A stretch of DNA of 64,000 nucleotides from Microbacterium sp. 3J1 (GTDB taxonomy: Bacteria; Actinomycetota; Actinomycetes; Actinomycetales; Microbacteriaceae). The stretch lies in contig NZ_CDWI01000011.1 of the NCBI RefSeq assembly GCF_001049495.1, forward strand, positions 868,001-932,000, read 5' to 3'. Positions within the stretch are counted from its first letter, which is position 1, and each line of letters begins with the position of its first letter. This document shows, in pieces, positions 26,113 through 35,045 of the stretch. A program made the translations under genes and the position numbers. The notes below the pieces were generated by a model. It searched no databases. It saw nothing but the letters and a program-made list of their open reading frames with translations, and was not told where the DNA came from.

Positions 26113-27638
26113 AGACGGCGCGCACCTGGGCCGTAGCGCTGACGGGTGTCGACGGCCACATGGTCGAGGTCGAAGCAGACCTGTCGAATCAGACCCCGGA
26201 GTTCAAGATCATCGGCCTGCCCGACAAGTCGCTGGGCGAGGCGGTGCAGCGCGTGCACAACGCCTGCCAGAACAGTGGACTGGACCTGCCTCGGCGGCGA
26301 CTCACCGTCAATCTGTCGCCGGCCGCTCTCCCCAAGCACGGGTCGGCGTTCGACCTGAGCATCGCGGTGTCCGCCCTGGCCGCAGGTGGTGCGCTGGCGC
26401 GACGGTCGATCGCGCGCACCGTGCACGTGGGGGAACTCGGGCTCGACGGACGGGTGAGACCGGTGGCGGGCGTCCTGCCCTCGGTCTTCGCAGCGGCCAG
26501 GGCCGGTTTCGACACCGTGATCGTGCCGCACGCGAACGAGGCCGAAGCGCGGCTCGTGCCGGGCGTCGACGTGCGGGCCGCGACGACGCTGGCCCAGGTG
26601 GCCGCGTGGCACGGCGCGGACGTGGAGGTCGTGGACACGGATCCTGTCGCCGCGCCCGCCGTCGCCCTGGACCGGCCGGAGGAGCTCGACCTCGCCGACG
26701 TGGTGGGCCAGGACGAAGCCGTCGAAGCTCTGATCGTCGCTGCGGCCGGCGGGCATCACATGCTCCTCAGCGGGCCTCCGGGAGCAGGGAAGACGATGCT
26801 GGCTCGCCGACTGCCCGGCATACTTCCGCCCCTCACCGACGAGGAAGCCCTCGAAGTCGCGTCCATCCGCTCGCTGACGGGGGAGTCCGTCCGAGCGCTC
26901 GATCGCGTTCCCCCGATGGAGACCCCGCACCACAGCGCATCCGTGTCTGCGCTCGTCGGCGGTGGCTCGCGAGTCGCGAGACCCGGAGCGATCGTGCGCG
27001 CCCACCGCGGCGTGCTCTTCCTCGACGAGTCCGCCGAGTTCTCGCGGGTCGCCCTCGACGCTCTCAGGCAGCCCCTCGAATCGGGCCTGATCGAGATCAG
27101 CCGCACCGGGTTCACCGCCAGATACCCCGCGCGTTTCCAGCTCATCCTCGCGATGAATCCCTGCCCCTGTGGCAACAACGGAGTACGCGGCGCGGAGTGC
27201 GTGTGCCCGTCTCTCGCGATTCGTCGCTACGCGACGCGACTGTCAGGGCCGCTTCGCGACCGGATCGACATCGAGCTGCACGTCTCGAGGGTCTCCGCGT
27301 CTCGCGCGACGTCCGGCGGGCGCTCGGGAGTGACGAGCGACGCGGCGCGCGAACGTGTGCGCGAGGCGAGAGAGCGCGCCGCGGCACGATGGCGGGGGAG
27401 TCCGTGGCGGCGCAACGGGGAGATACCCGGCGCACGACTGCGACAGACCGACATGCGTGTGGCAGCGGACGCCCGTGCGCCCCTCGACCGAGCGCTCGAG
27501 AGAGGCGCTCTGACCCTCCGCGGCTACGACCGCGTTCTGCGCCTCGCATGGACGATGGCCGACCTCGCAGGTATCGACCGGCCGGGGCGCGAGGAGATCG
27601 GACGCGCACTGTTCCTGAAGAAGGGGTTCGCATCATGA
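26109..27638 (+). CDS. YifB/ComM family Mg-chelatase-like AAA+ ATPase
   Basis: A 509-residue AAA+ ATPase. The N-terminal Lon-like domain starts RTWAVALTGVDGHMVEVEAD; Walker A is LLSGPPGAGKTMLARRLPG near residue 220, Walker B is GVLFLDESAEF, and the C-terminal Mg_chelatase_C region is complete. The zinc-like segment NPCPCGNNGVRGAECVC is present. In naturally competent bacteria the orthologue ComM is a branch-migration helicase aiding integration of transformed DNA. It is coupled to yraN and to dprA by 4-base overlaps, so the three are one unit. Confidence 0.93.
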   Translation: MKTARTWAVALTGVDGHMVEVEADLSNQTPEFKIIGLPDKSLGEAVQRVHNACQNSGLDLPRRRLTVNLSPAALPKHGSAFDLSIAVSALAAGGALARRSIARTVHVGELGLDGRVRPVAGVLPSVFAAARAGFDTVIVPHANEAEARLVPGVDVRAATTLAQVAAWHGADVEVVDTDPVAAPAVALDRPEELDLADVVGQDEAVEALIVAAAGGHHMLLSGPPGAGKTMLARRLPGILPPLTDEEALEVASIRSLTGESVRALDRVPPMETPHHSASVSALVGGGSRVARPGAIVRAHRGVLFLDESAEFSRVALDALRQPLESGLIEISRTGFTARYPARFQLILAMNPCPCGNNGVRGAECVCPSLAIRRYATRLSGPLRDRIDIELHVSRVSASRATSGGRSGVTSDAARERVREARERAAARWRGSPWRRNGEIPGARLRQTDMRVAADARAPLDRALERGALTLRGYDRVLRLAWTMADLAGIDRPGREEIGRALFLKKGFAS

Positions 27639-28822
27639 TGGGCGCACTCTCCGGCGACGAGGGACTCACAGCCGCACTGGCGGGGGTCGGCCGGAGCGAG
27701 ATCACCGACGAGGACCTGGCGCGGGTGGCGTGGTCCGTGATCACCGAGCCGGGAGACGGAGTCGCCGGAGTGCTGATCGCCGAGCTCGGTGCTGCCGAAG
27801 CACTGCGATTCGCGTTGCGCCCAGGCTCGACGCTGCCCGCTCTCACCGCCGATCGGCGCGCCCTCAGGGAGGGGATGCGTCGGTGGAGAGCGAGAGCAGA
27901 TCCACTCGCGGTCCGTGCTGCGGTCACCGGGGCCCAGCACGTCGGCGCGCGGCTCATCCTGCCGGGCGACGCCTCCTGGCCGGAGCAGCTCGACGACCTG
28001 GGCGCCCACCGCCCGCTGGTTCTCTGGGTGAGAGGAGATGTCGCGCTGCTGCGCCGAGGACCCCGAGTGGCGATGGTGGGCGCCCGGGCGGCCAGCGGAT
28101 ACGGAGAGCTGCTCGCCGCCGAGTTCGCGGGCGACCTCGCGGCCAGCGGTGCCGTGGTCGTGTCGGGCGGCGCCTAGGGCATCGACGGCGCTGCGCATCG
28201 TGCCGCGCTGGGCGTCGGCGGGTCCACCATCGCGTTCCTCGCCGGCGGGGTCGATCGCGCGTATCCACAAGGACACCAGCAGTTGCTGCGCAGCATCGTC
28301 GAGACCGGCGCAGTGGTGAGCGAGGTGCCGTGCGGCACCGCTCCGACGAAATGGCGCTTTCTGTCGCGCAATCGACTCATCGCTGCGACGAGTCATGCGA
28401 CCGTGGTCGTCGAAGCGGGCTGGCGTAGCGGCTCGCTCAACACGGCCGGGCACGCGGCGGCTCTCGGTCGACCGCTCGGAGCGGTCCCCGGCCCGGTCAC
28501 TTCTGCGGCTTCCGCCGGATGCCATCGACTGCTGCGAGAGTACGATGCGCGGTGCGTGACGACGGCAGCGGAGATCCGGGAGCTGTGGGACGCCGGGGCC
28601 GCAGAGGGGCCTCGGCGCGAGGCACCCGTCGATCCGGAGCAGGGACGTCTTCTGGACGCGATGAGCAGCCGCGTCCCGATGCCGCTTCTCGAGCTGACCA
28701 GGCGCTCCGGTCTCGATCCCGATCGAGTGAGCGCCCTCCTCGGGCTCCTCGAGCTCGACGGTGTCGCGCGACGCGAAGAGGGCGGGTGGAGGAAGGTCGG
28801 GTCAGCTGAACGGCGAGGCTGA
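27635..28822 (+). pseudogene. dprA: dprA (DNA-processing protein) interrupted by in-frame TAG
   Basis: The frame encodes 395 codons of DprA/Smf, the RecA loader for incoming single-stranded DNA, but codon 181 (28175-28177) is TAG. It falls inside the Rossmann-fold motif: before it ...GAVVVSGGA, after it GIDGAAHRAALGVG, where related proteins carry Tyr or a similar residue in SGGAxGID. No other stop or frameshift occurs; downstream KWRFLSRNRLIAA, VVVEAGWRSGSLNTA and the C-terminal winged helix remain intact. A TAC or TAT to TAG change is the simplest cause. This is a very recent nonsense mutation, a sequencing error or, less likely, readthrough. Taken literally it yields a 180-residue fragment lacking most of the catalytic fold. 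Confidence 0.9.
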
Positions 28823-28845
28823 CCCTCCGCCCGTCCGCCCGGAGG

Positions 28846-28857
28846 CATGCTGGACGC
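28846..28857 (+). promoter_or_regulatory. xerC leaderless-type promoter
   Basis: CATGCT, six bases (GGACGC), ATG at 28858. The hexamer departs from TAnnnT at its first base. Confidence 0.35.
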
Positions 28858-29760
28858 ATGGAACTCGCGGCAGCCGCTCAGTCGTTCACCGATCACCTGG
28901 ATCGCGTGCGCCGACTCTCGCCTGCAACGGTGCGCGCCTATCGCTCCGACCTTCGCGACCTGTCCGACGCCGCCCCGGGCCTCGCGCTGGATCAGGTCAC
29001 CCTGGAGACGCTCCGGGACTGGCTCTGGCGCGCGACACAGCGGGGAGACGCGCGGGCGACGCTCGCGCGCCGCGCCGCCGCCGCGCGGTCCTTCTTCGCC
29101 TGGGCGGTGGAGGAAGGGCTGATCCCCCAGGACCCGAGCTTGAGGCTCGTGGCCCCTCGCCGCGGGCGCTCTCTGCCGACGGTGGCCTCACGCGACGCGA
29201 TGATCCAGCTGCTCGATCACCAACGAGAAGCCGCCGCGGCCGGCGACCCGATCGCGTTGCGCGACCACGCGATGCTCGAACTGCTCTACGGCGCGGGGAT
29301 CCGCGTCTCGGAGCTGTGCGGGCTCGATGTCGACGACCTCGATCTCGACCGGCACACCGCCCGTGTCATGGGCAAGGGCGCAAAGGAACGGGTCGTGCCC
29401 TTCGGGCGCCCTGCCGGTGACGGGCTGGGGGCGTATCTCACTCGGGGCCGCCCCGCGCTGGTCCTGCGCGCCGCCGATCCCTCCGCAGCGCTGTTCCTCG
29501 GGGTTCGCGGTGGCCGCGTCGGGCCGCGTGCCGTCTACGCCCTCGTCGCCGATGTACTCGCTCCGGTGCTCGGGACCGAGACGGTGGGACCGCACGCTCT
29601 GCGGCACACGGCGGCCACGCACCTCCTCGACGGCGGTGCAGACCTTCGAGCGGTACAGGAGATCCTCGGGCACGCCAGCCTCGGCACGACCCAGATCTAC
29701 ACGCACGTATCGGCCGAGCGGCTCGCGGCCACCTACCGGCTCGCCCATCCACGGGCGTGA
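28858..29760 (+). CDS. xerC: tyrosine recombinase XerC
   Basis: A 300-residue tyrosine recombinase resolving chromosome dimers at dif. The N-terminal SAM-like domain covers about 1-90; catalytic residues are R149 (GAGIRVSEL), K173 (MGKGAKER), H246 and R249 (HALRHTAATH), H272 (LGHASLGTTQ) and the nucleophile Y281. Length and its place after dprA fit chromosomal XerC rather than an integrase. The partner XerD and the dif site are not in this window. Confidence 0.95.
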   Translation: MELAAAAQSFTDHLDRVRRLSPATVRAYRSDLRDLSDAAPGLALDQVTLETLRDWLWRATQRGDARATLARRAAAARSFFAWAVEEGLIPQDPSLRLVAPRRGRSLPTVASRDAMIQLLDHQREAAAAGDPIALRDHAMLELLYGAGIRVSELCGLDVDDLDLDRHTARVMGKGAKERVVPFGRPAGDGLGAYLTRGRPALVLRAADPSAALFLGVRGGRVGPRAVYALVADVLAPVLGTETVGPHALRHTAATHLLDGGADLRAVQEILGHASLGTTQIYTHVSAERLAATYRLAHPRA

Positions 29761-29812
29761 GATGAATCGATCGCGTGGGATCCGTGACCGAGCCCGCTGT
29801 CACCGCTGCGGA

Positions 29813-30361
29813 TCAGAGCGGATCGCAGCAGGGCAGGAGCACCGCTCGCGGAACCTCTCCGAACAGGAGCGAGGGATTGATGTAGCTCCCGTCCAGGCGC
29901 ACACCGATATGAAGCGACCCCGGCGCAGTATGGCCGCCGAATGCGACCGTTCCGATCGCCTCGCCCACTGAGACCGTGTCACCGGGAGCGAGTGCGGAGA
30001 CGAGCGGTTCGAACGTCGAGACGTATCCTCCGCCGTGGTCGATCGTCAACAACGGGCGGTCGACGACAGTGCCGCGGTAGGCGACGGTGCCGGCGGCCGG
30101 GGCGCTGACGAGCGCACCGACCGGCGCGTCCACGTCGATGCCTCGATGGCCGGCGCCGTATTCGTGGGCCGGTGCACGAAACGGAGTCGTGATCGTGTGC
30201 GGGTCGGACACCGGCCACGACCACCGCGAGAACACCGGGTCCGTCTTCGAAACCCCGCCGGACGCGGCGGTCGGTCCTCCGAGCACACAGCCCGCCACGA
30301 TGAGGACCGACAGGAAGGTCAGCGCAGGGGACTCGCGGGCAGGGCGGGTGCGGGTGCTCAT
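29813..30361 (-). CDS. secreted M23-like (LytM) peptidase domain protein, probable lipoprotein
   Basis: A 182-residue exported protein. The N-terminus has basic residues, then [16 protein letters not shown], where VAGC is a plausible lipobox. The LytM fold is clear: [20 protein letters not shown] holds the first His-Asp metal pair, then [35 protein letters not shown]. The usual HxH motif reads SLHIGV, so its first, catalytic His is Ser; the protein may be a regulator rather than an active amidase or endopeptidase. ATG 30361 or 30364 are both possible starts. It is divergent from rpsB. Confidence 0.85.
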   Translation of the reverse strand: MSTRTRPARESPALTFLSVLIVAGCVLGGPTAASGGVSKTDPVFSRWSWPVSDPHTITTPFRAPAHEYGAGHRGIDVDAPVGALVSAPAAGTVAYRGTVVDRPLLTIDHGGGYVSTFEPLVSALAPGDTVSVGEAIGTVAFGGHTAPGSLHIGVRLDGSYINPSLLFGEVPRAVLLPCCDPL

Positions 30362-30668
30362 CATGCAATGCTCTGCGGCGAGACGCTTCGCAGATGCGCG
30401 GGGGAGCCGTAGACGCGAGTACCTGGAACAACACGTGGCTACCCGCGACTGTGCAGGGGAGGTCGGTGCCTGCGGATCCTGTATGCTGGACGAGCACCTC
30501 GATCTCGGGGTGACTACGCGTGCCCAGAGCGACTTCGGTCGTGGCATCCGCACCCACAGGTCCTGCTGCGAAGCAGGCGGGTGTGCGCCGGGCACCAGGG
30601 AGTTCGATCAATCCGATCGATTCGACAACCTCAACGGCGCGATCTCGTGCCAGAACAAGGAGACGACC
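30362..30668 (+). promoter_or_regulatory. M23-rpsB intergenic region and rpsB leader
   Basis: These 307 bases hold no gene. TATGCT at 30482-30487 is a possible rpsB -10, which would give a leader of about 175 bases. A hairpin lies at 30551-30583: CCTGCT (30562-30567), GCGA loop, AGCAGG (30572-30577), with an outer CACCC/GGGTG stem. S2 operons are often autoregulated through such leaders; that role here is inference. AAGGAG at 30658-30663 is the rpsB ribosome site. Confidence 0.5.
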
Positions 30669-31598
30669 ATGGCTGTGGTCACCATCCGCCAGCTGCTCGA
30701 CAGCGGCGTGCACTTCGGACACCAGACCCGTCGGTGGAACCCGAAGGTCAAGCGCTTCATCCTCACCGAGCGCAGCGGCATCCACATCATCGACCTCCAG
30801 CAGTCGCTCGGCTACATCGACAAGGCCTACGACTTCGTCAAGGAGACCGTCGCGCACGGCGGCACCATCCTCTTCGTGGGCACCAAGAAGCAGGCCCAGG
30901 AGATCCTCGCCGAGCAGGCGACCCGTGTCGGCCAGCCCTTCGTGAACCAGCGCTGGCTCGGTGGACTCCTCACCAACTTCTCCACCATCGCGAAGCGTCT
31001 GGCTCGCATGAAGGAGCTCGAGGAGCTCGACTACGAGAACCCCGCCGCTTCGGGCTTCACCAAGAAGGAGCTCCTGCTCAAGAAGCGCGAGCTCGACAAG
31101 CTGCACAAGTCGCTCGGCGGTATCCGCAACCTGACCAAGACGCCGTCCGCCCTCTGGGTCGTCGACGCCAAGCGCGAGCACCTGGCGATCGACGAGGCCA
31201 AGAAGCTCGGCATCCCCGTGATCGGCATCCTCGACACCAACGCCGACCCGGATGACTTCCAGTACCCGATCCCCGGCAACGACGACGCCATCCGCTCGGT
31301 CTCGCTGCTCACGCGCATCATCGCGGACGCCGCGGCCGAGGGTCTGCAGCAGAAGCACAACCCCGAGACCGGCGACGCAGAGCCCCTCGCCGACTGGGAG
31401 CGCGAGCTGCTCGAGGCTCCGACCGACGACGCCGCGGCTGCCGAGGCTCCGGCTGAGGACGCTGCCGAGGCTCCGGCTGAGGACGCGACCGAGGCTCCGG
31501 CCGACGACGCCGCTGCAGTCGAGGCTCCGGCCGACGACGCCGCCGAGGCGCCCGCAGAAGAGGCCGCCGAGGCCCCTGCTGAGGCAGACGCCAAGTAA
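30669..31598 (+). CDS. rpsB: 30S ribosomal protein S2
   Basis: A 309-residue S2. The core [20 protein letters not shown], then [11 protein letters not shown] and [17 protein letters not shown], is canonical. The last 55 or so residues form a repetitive acidic tail with the unit EAPA(E/D)DAA repeated six times with variation, seen in many actinobacterial S2 proteins. The start is ATG with AAGGAG upstream. tsf follows after 44 bases, the standard S2-EF-Ts operon. Confidence 0.98.
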   Translation: MAVVTIRQLLDSGVHFGHQTRRWNPKVKRFILTERSGIHIIDLQQSLGYIDKAYDFVKETVAHGGTILFVGTKKQAQEILAEQATRVGQPFVNQRWLGGLLTNFSTIAKRLARMKELEELDYENPAASGFTKKELLLKKRELDKLHKSLGGIRNLTKTPSALWVVDAKREHLAIDEAKKLGIPVIGILDTNADPDDFQYPIPGNDDAIRSVSLLTRIIADAAAEGLQQKHNPETGDAEPLADWERELLEAPTDDAAAAEAPAEDAAEAPAEDATEAPADDAAAVEAPADDAAEAPAEEAAEAPAEADAK

Positions 31599-31642
31599 TT
31601 CCGCGACCACCACACACATCACGAAGCAAGGAGCCACCACAC

Positions 31643-32470
31643 ATGGCCAACTTCACCATCGCCGACCTCAAGGCGCTGCGTGAGCAGCTCGGCACGGGAA
31701 TGGTCGACACCAAGAAGGCGCTCGAGGAGGCTGACGGAGACGTCGAGAAGGCCACCGAGATCCTGCGTCTCAAGGGTGCGAAGGGCAACGCGAAGCGTGC
31801 TGACCGTTCGACCAGCGAGGGCCTCGTCGTCGCTCGCGAGCAGGACGGCGCCGTGACGCTCATCGAGCTCGCCTGCGAGACCGACTTCGTCGCGAAGAAC
31901 GAGCGCTTCATCGCGCTGGCCGACAAGGTCGCCGACGCCGTCTCCGCCGTCAAGGCGGACTCGGTCGAGGCCGGTCTCGCCGCCGCAGCCGGCGACAAGA
32001 GCGTCGAGCAGGTCATCTCGGAAGAGGCCGCGATCATCGGCGAGAAGGTCGAGCTCCGTCGCGTGCGCACCATCGCGGGCGACAAGGTCGAGGTCTACCT
32101 CCACCGCACGAGCAAGGACCTGCCGCCGCAGATCGGTGTCGTCGTCGCCTACACGGGTGACGACGCGGAGACCGCTCGCAGCATCGCGCAGCACATCTCG
32201 TTCGCGAACCCGTCGTACCTGTCCCGCGAGGACGTTCCGGCCGACGCCGTCGAGAAGGAGCGCGAGATCGTCACCGAGATCTCCCGCAACGAGGGCAAGC
32301 CGGAAGCGGCTCTGCCCAAGATCGTCGAGGGCCGCGTGTCCGCGTTCATCAAGCAGGTCGCACTGCTCGAGCAGGATTACGCGAAGGACAGCAAGCTCTC
32401 GGTCGCCCAGGTGGCGAAGGACGCCGGTATCACCGTGACGGACTTCGCGCGCTTCAAGGTCGGCGCGTAG
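31643..32470 (+). CDS. tsf: translation elongation factor Ts
   Basis: A 275-residue nucleotide exchange factor for EF-Tu. The N-terminal UBA-like domain has DLKALREQLGTGMVDTKKAL, followed by IELACETDFVAKNERF and the C-terminal EQDYAKDSKLSVAQVAKDAG. Length is normal. It follows rpsB behind GGAG and ends at a strong terminator, so rpsB-tsf is closed off from pyrH. Confidence 0.98.
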   Translation: MANFTIADLKALREQLGTGMVDTKKALEEADGDVEKATEILRLKGAKGNAKRADRSTSEGLVVAREQDGAVTLIELACETDFVAKNERFIALADKVADAVSAVKADSVEAGLAAAAGDKSVEQVISEEAAIIGEKVELRRVRTIAGDKVEVYLHRTSKDLPPQIGVVVAYTGDDAETARSIAQHISFANPSYLSREDVPADAVEKEREIVTEISRNEGKPEAALPKIVEGRVSAFIKQVALLEQDYAKDSKLSVAQVAKDAGITVTDFARFKVGA

Positions 32471-32477
32471 CAGTGTC

Positions 32478-32516
32478 GAAGGGGTTCGGATCCGAGTGAT
32501 CCGAACCCCTTCTTCA
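32478..32516 (+). terminator. tsf terminator
   Basis: GAAGGGGTTCGGATC (32478-32492) pairs with GATCCGAACCCCTTC (32498-32512) in a perfect 15-bp stem with a 5-base loop. The tail is TTCAT, without a long T run. Confidence 0.88.
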
Positions 32517-32562
32517 TGCCCATGAGGCATTATCTTGAATCGGGACGAGAGGACACCCACCC

Positions 32563-33279
32563 ATGACCGAACGCACAGGACGCCGACGCGTCCTTCTCAA
32601 GCTCTCCGGTGAGGCGTTCGGCGCCGGCCAGCTCGGCGTCAACCCCGATGTCGTCAGTCAGATCGCGCGAGACATCGCTGCGGCTGTCGACCGGGTCGAG
32701 ATCGCGATCGTGGTCGGCGGTGGCAACTTCTTCCGCGGAGCCGAGCTGAGTCAGCGCGGCATGGATCGTGGACGCGCTGACTACATGGGCATGCTCGGCA
32801 CGGTGATGAACGCTCTCGCCCTGCAGGACTTCCTCGAGCAGGCCGGCGCCCCCACCCGCGTCCAGTCCGCGATCTCGATGACCCAGGTCGCCGAGCCGTA
32901 CATCCCCCTGCGCGCTGAGCGCCACATGGAGAAGGGCCGAGTCGTCATCTTCGGCGCGGGCGCGGGACTGCCGTACTTCTCCACCGACACCGTGGCCGCG
33001 CAGCGTGCGCTGGAGATCGGGGCGCAGGAGGTGCTCGTCGCCAAGAACGGCGTCGACGCCATCTACACAGCCGATCCCAACAAGCACGCCGATGCGGAGC
33101 GCATCGATCGGGTCACCTACCGTGACGCTCTGCAGCGCGGGCTCAAAGTCGTCGACTCCACGGCCTTCAGCCTGTGCATGGACAACAACATGGATATGCG
33201 TGTCTTCGGCATGGAGCCGGTCGGAAACGTCACCCGAGCACTGCTGGGCGAGCCCATCGGAACTCTCGTCACCGCCTGA
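32563..33279 (+). CDS. pyrH: uridylate kinase (UMP kinase)
   Basis: A 238-residue amino-acid-kinase-fold enzyme phosphorylating UMP to [15 protein letters not shown] near residue 10, [16 protein letters not shown], the [19 protein letters not shown] block and [23 protein letters not shown] are conserved. It has an AGAGGA ribosome site and a TATCTT -10-like element about 30 bases upstream. frr follows after 66 bases; the pair feeds nucleotide supply and ribosome recycling and usually lies next to tsf. Confidence 0.98.
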   Translation: MTERTGRRRVLLKLSGEAFGAGQLGVNPDVVSQIARDIAAAVDRVEIAIVVGGGNFFRGAELSQRGMDRGRADYMGMLGTVMNALALQDFLEQAGAPTRVQSAISMTQVAEPYIPLRAERHMEKGRVVIFGAGAGLPYFSTDTVAAQRALEIGAQEVLVAKNGVDAIYTADPNKHADAERIDRVTYRDALQRGLKVVDSTAFSLCMDNNMDMRVFGMEPVGNVTRALLGEPIGTLVTA

Positions 33280-33310
33280 GCGCCTCACCGGGCACCAAGG
33301 CCCGGACCGA

Positions 33311-33316
33311 TAGAAT
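33311..33316 (+). promoter_or_regulatory. frr -10 element
   Basis: TAGAAT at 33311-33316 lies 29 bases before the frr GTG, which has AGGAG at the proper distance. A short CCGGGC/GCCCGG hairpin (33288-33305) precedes it and may end pyrH transcripts. Confidence 0.5.
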
Positions 33317-33345
33317 CTCACCACACCCCGACGATAGGAGTCACC

Positions 33346-33900
33346 GTGATCGCGGACGTCCTCGCTGAAACCACCTCTCGCATGGCCCGTGCGGTCGAGG
33401 CTGCCAAGGAGGACTTCTCCACGGTGCGCACCGGTCGTGCCAACCCGCAGCTCTTCCAGAAGGTCCTGGTCGACTACTACGGCACCCCCACGCCCCTGGC
33501 CCAGCTCGCCTCGCTCGCCAACCAGGAAGCACGGACGCTGATCATCACGCCGTACGACAAGTCGGCGCTGAAGGCGATCGAGCAGGCCGTGCGCGACATG
33601 CCGAACCTCGGTGCGAACCCGACGAACGACGGCAACCTCGTGCGCGTGACGATGCCGGAGCTCACGGCCGAGCGCCGCAAGGAGTACGTCAAGCTCGTCA
33701 AGACGAAGGCAGAGGACGCGAAGGTGCACGTCCGTGGCATCCGGCGCAAGGCCAAGGACGAGCTCGATGCTCTGAAGAGCGAACTCGGCGAAGACGAGAT
33801 CGCCCGGGGTGAGAAGGAACTCGACGCCCTCACGCGCCAGCACGTCGACCTGATCGACGACGCACTCAAGCGCAAAGAGGCCGAACTCCTCGAGGTGTAG
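33346..33900 (+). CDS. frr: ribosome recycling factor
   Basis: A 184-residue tRNA-mimic protein that splits post-termination ribosomes with [26 protein letters not shown], then [23 protein letters not shown] and [24 protein letters not shown] are diagnostic. It starts with GTG behind AGGAG. cdsA begins six bases after its stop. Confidence 0.98.
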   Translation: MIADVLAETTSRMARAVEAAKEDFSTVRTGRANPQLFQKVLVDYYGTPTPLAQLASLANQEARTLIITPYDKSALKAIEQAVRDMPNLGANPTNDGNLVRVTMPELTAERRKEYVKLVKTKAEDAKVHVRGIRRKAKDELDALKSELGEDEIARGEKELDALTRQHVDLIDDALKRKEAELLEV

Positions 33901-33905
33901 GCGGC

Positions 33906-35045
33906 ATGTCCGACGATCCCACCGGTGCAGGCACCGACAAGCCGCAGACGCGCCGAGAGGCGCGCGACTCGTCGACCCCGGCCGGCGGCATCCCCGTGGT
34001 CGACGGCGCCTTCGCCGAGTTCGACGGCTCGAGCGTCCCACCGCGACCACCACTCCCTGTGGACCCCGCGGATGTGAGCGGCTCCGGCATGGACACGGCC
34101 GACCACTACGCGATCCGCGAGCAGTGGCGCGCGGCCCGTGACGAGCTCGGCAGCCACGTCTCCTACGCTCGCGACCAGCTGGATCAGGCGAACGAGCGGA
34201 TCAAGGAGCGCACCGGGCGCGACCTCGTCCTCGCCATCCTGATCGGCCTGGCGTTCGGCGGCGCACTCCTGGCGTCTCTGCTCTTCATCAAGGTCCTCTT
34301 CGTGCCGTTCGCTCTGGCAGCCGCCCTGCTGGGGGTCTACGAGCTCGCGCTGGCGCTCCGGACCTCCGGTCGGCGCATCGACATCGCGCCGCAGCTGATC
34401 GCGGCGGCGCTGCTCGTCTCCCTCGCGTTCTTCGTGGACGAGTGGCTGGTCTGGGTGGTGCTGTTCATCTCCGTCGCCTTCGTCGTCGTCTGGCGGTTGG
34501 TCGCCCAGATGGTGGCGAAGGACGGGCGCACGTACGGAGATGTCCTGACGGACGCCGTCATCGGCGGCTTCGTGCAGATCTACGTCCCCTTCCTCGCGGC
34601 CGTCGCCCTGATCCTCCTCAAGCAGGAGGGCGGGCAATGGTGGGTGCTGAGCTTCATCGCCATCGCCGTGGTCGCCGACACGGGCGCGTACGCAGCCGGT
34701 CTCGCATTCGGGCGCCATCCGATGGCGCCCAAGATCAGCCCGAAGAAGACGTGGGAGGGCTTCGCCGGCGCGGTGGTGGCCTCCATCACGGCCGGGGTTC
34801 TGCTGGCGATCTTCCTGCTGCACCTGCCCTGGTGGATCGGCGTCATCTTCGGCGTGACCATCCTGCTCTCCGCCACTCTGGGCGACCTCGGGGAATCCAT
34901 GCTCAAACGCGATCTGGGCATCAAGGACATGAGCTCCTGGCTTCCCGGGCATGGCGGCCTCCTCGATCGGCTCGACAGCATCCTGCCGTCGACCGTCCCG
35001 GCTCTCGGTCTCTACTTCCTCTTCTCCTCCTGGGCGGTGCTGTGA
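33906..35045 (+). CDS. cdsA: phosphatidate cytidylyltransferase
   Basis: A 379-residue integral membrane enzyme making CDP-diacylglycerol. The first 90 or so residues are a polar, proline-rich cytosolic extension; about eight membrane segments follow from residue 98. The C-terminal CTP-transferase signature is complete: SMLKRDLGIKDMSSWLPGHGG followed by LLDRLDS. It follows frr in the same transcript and its TGA overlaps the next ATG by one base. Confidence 0.95.
   Translation: MSDDPTGAGTDKPQTRREARDSSTPAGGIPVVDGAFAEFDGSSVPPRPPLPVDPADVSGSGMDTADHYAIREQWRAARDELGSHVSYARDQLDQANERIKERTGRDLVLAILIGLAFGGALLASLLFIKVLFVPFALAAALLGVYELALALRTSGRRIDIAPQLIAAALLVSLAFFVDEWLVWVVLFISVAFVVVWRLVAQMVAKDGRTYGDVLTDAVIGGFVQIYVPFLAAVALILLKQEGGQWWVLSFIAIAVVADTGAYAAGLAFGRHPMAPKISPKKTWEGFAGAVVASITAGVLLAIFLLHLPWWIGVIFGVTILLSATLGDLGESMLKRDLGIKDMSSWLPGHGGLLDRLDSILPSTVPALGLYFLFSSWAVL

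Noticed and set aside
28175-28177. Pyrrolysine or programmed recoding at the dprA TAG
   Set aside because: No pyl genes are seen, DprA is not a known recoded protein, and no stimulatory structure is evident; mutation or sequencing error is simpler.
31425-31598. Direct repeats as a CRISPR-like array
   Set aside because: They are in-frame codon repeats of the S2 C-terminal tail, without spacers.
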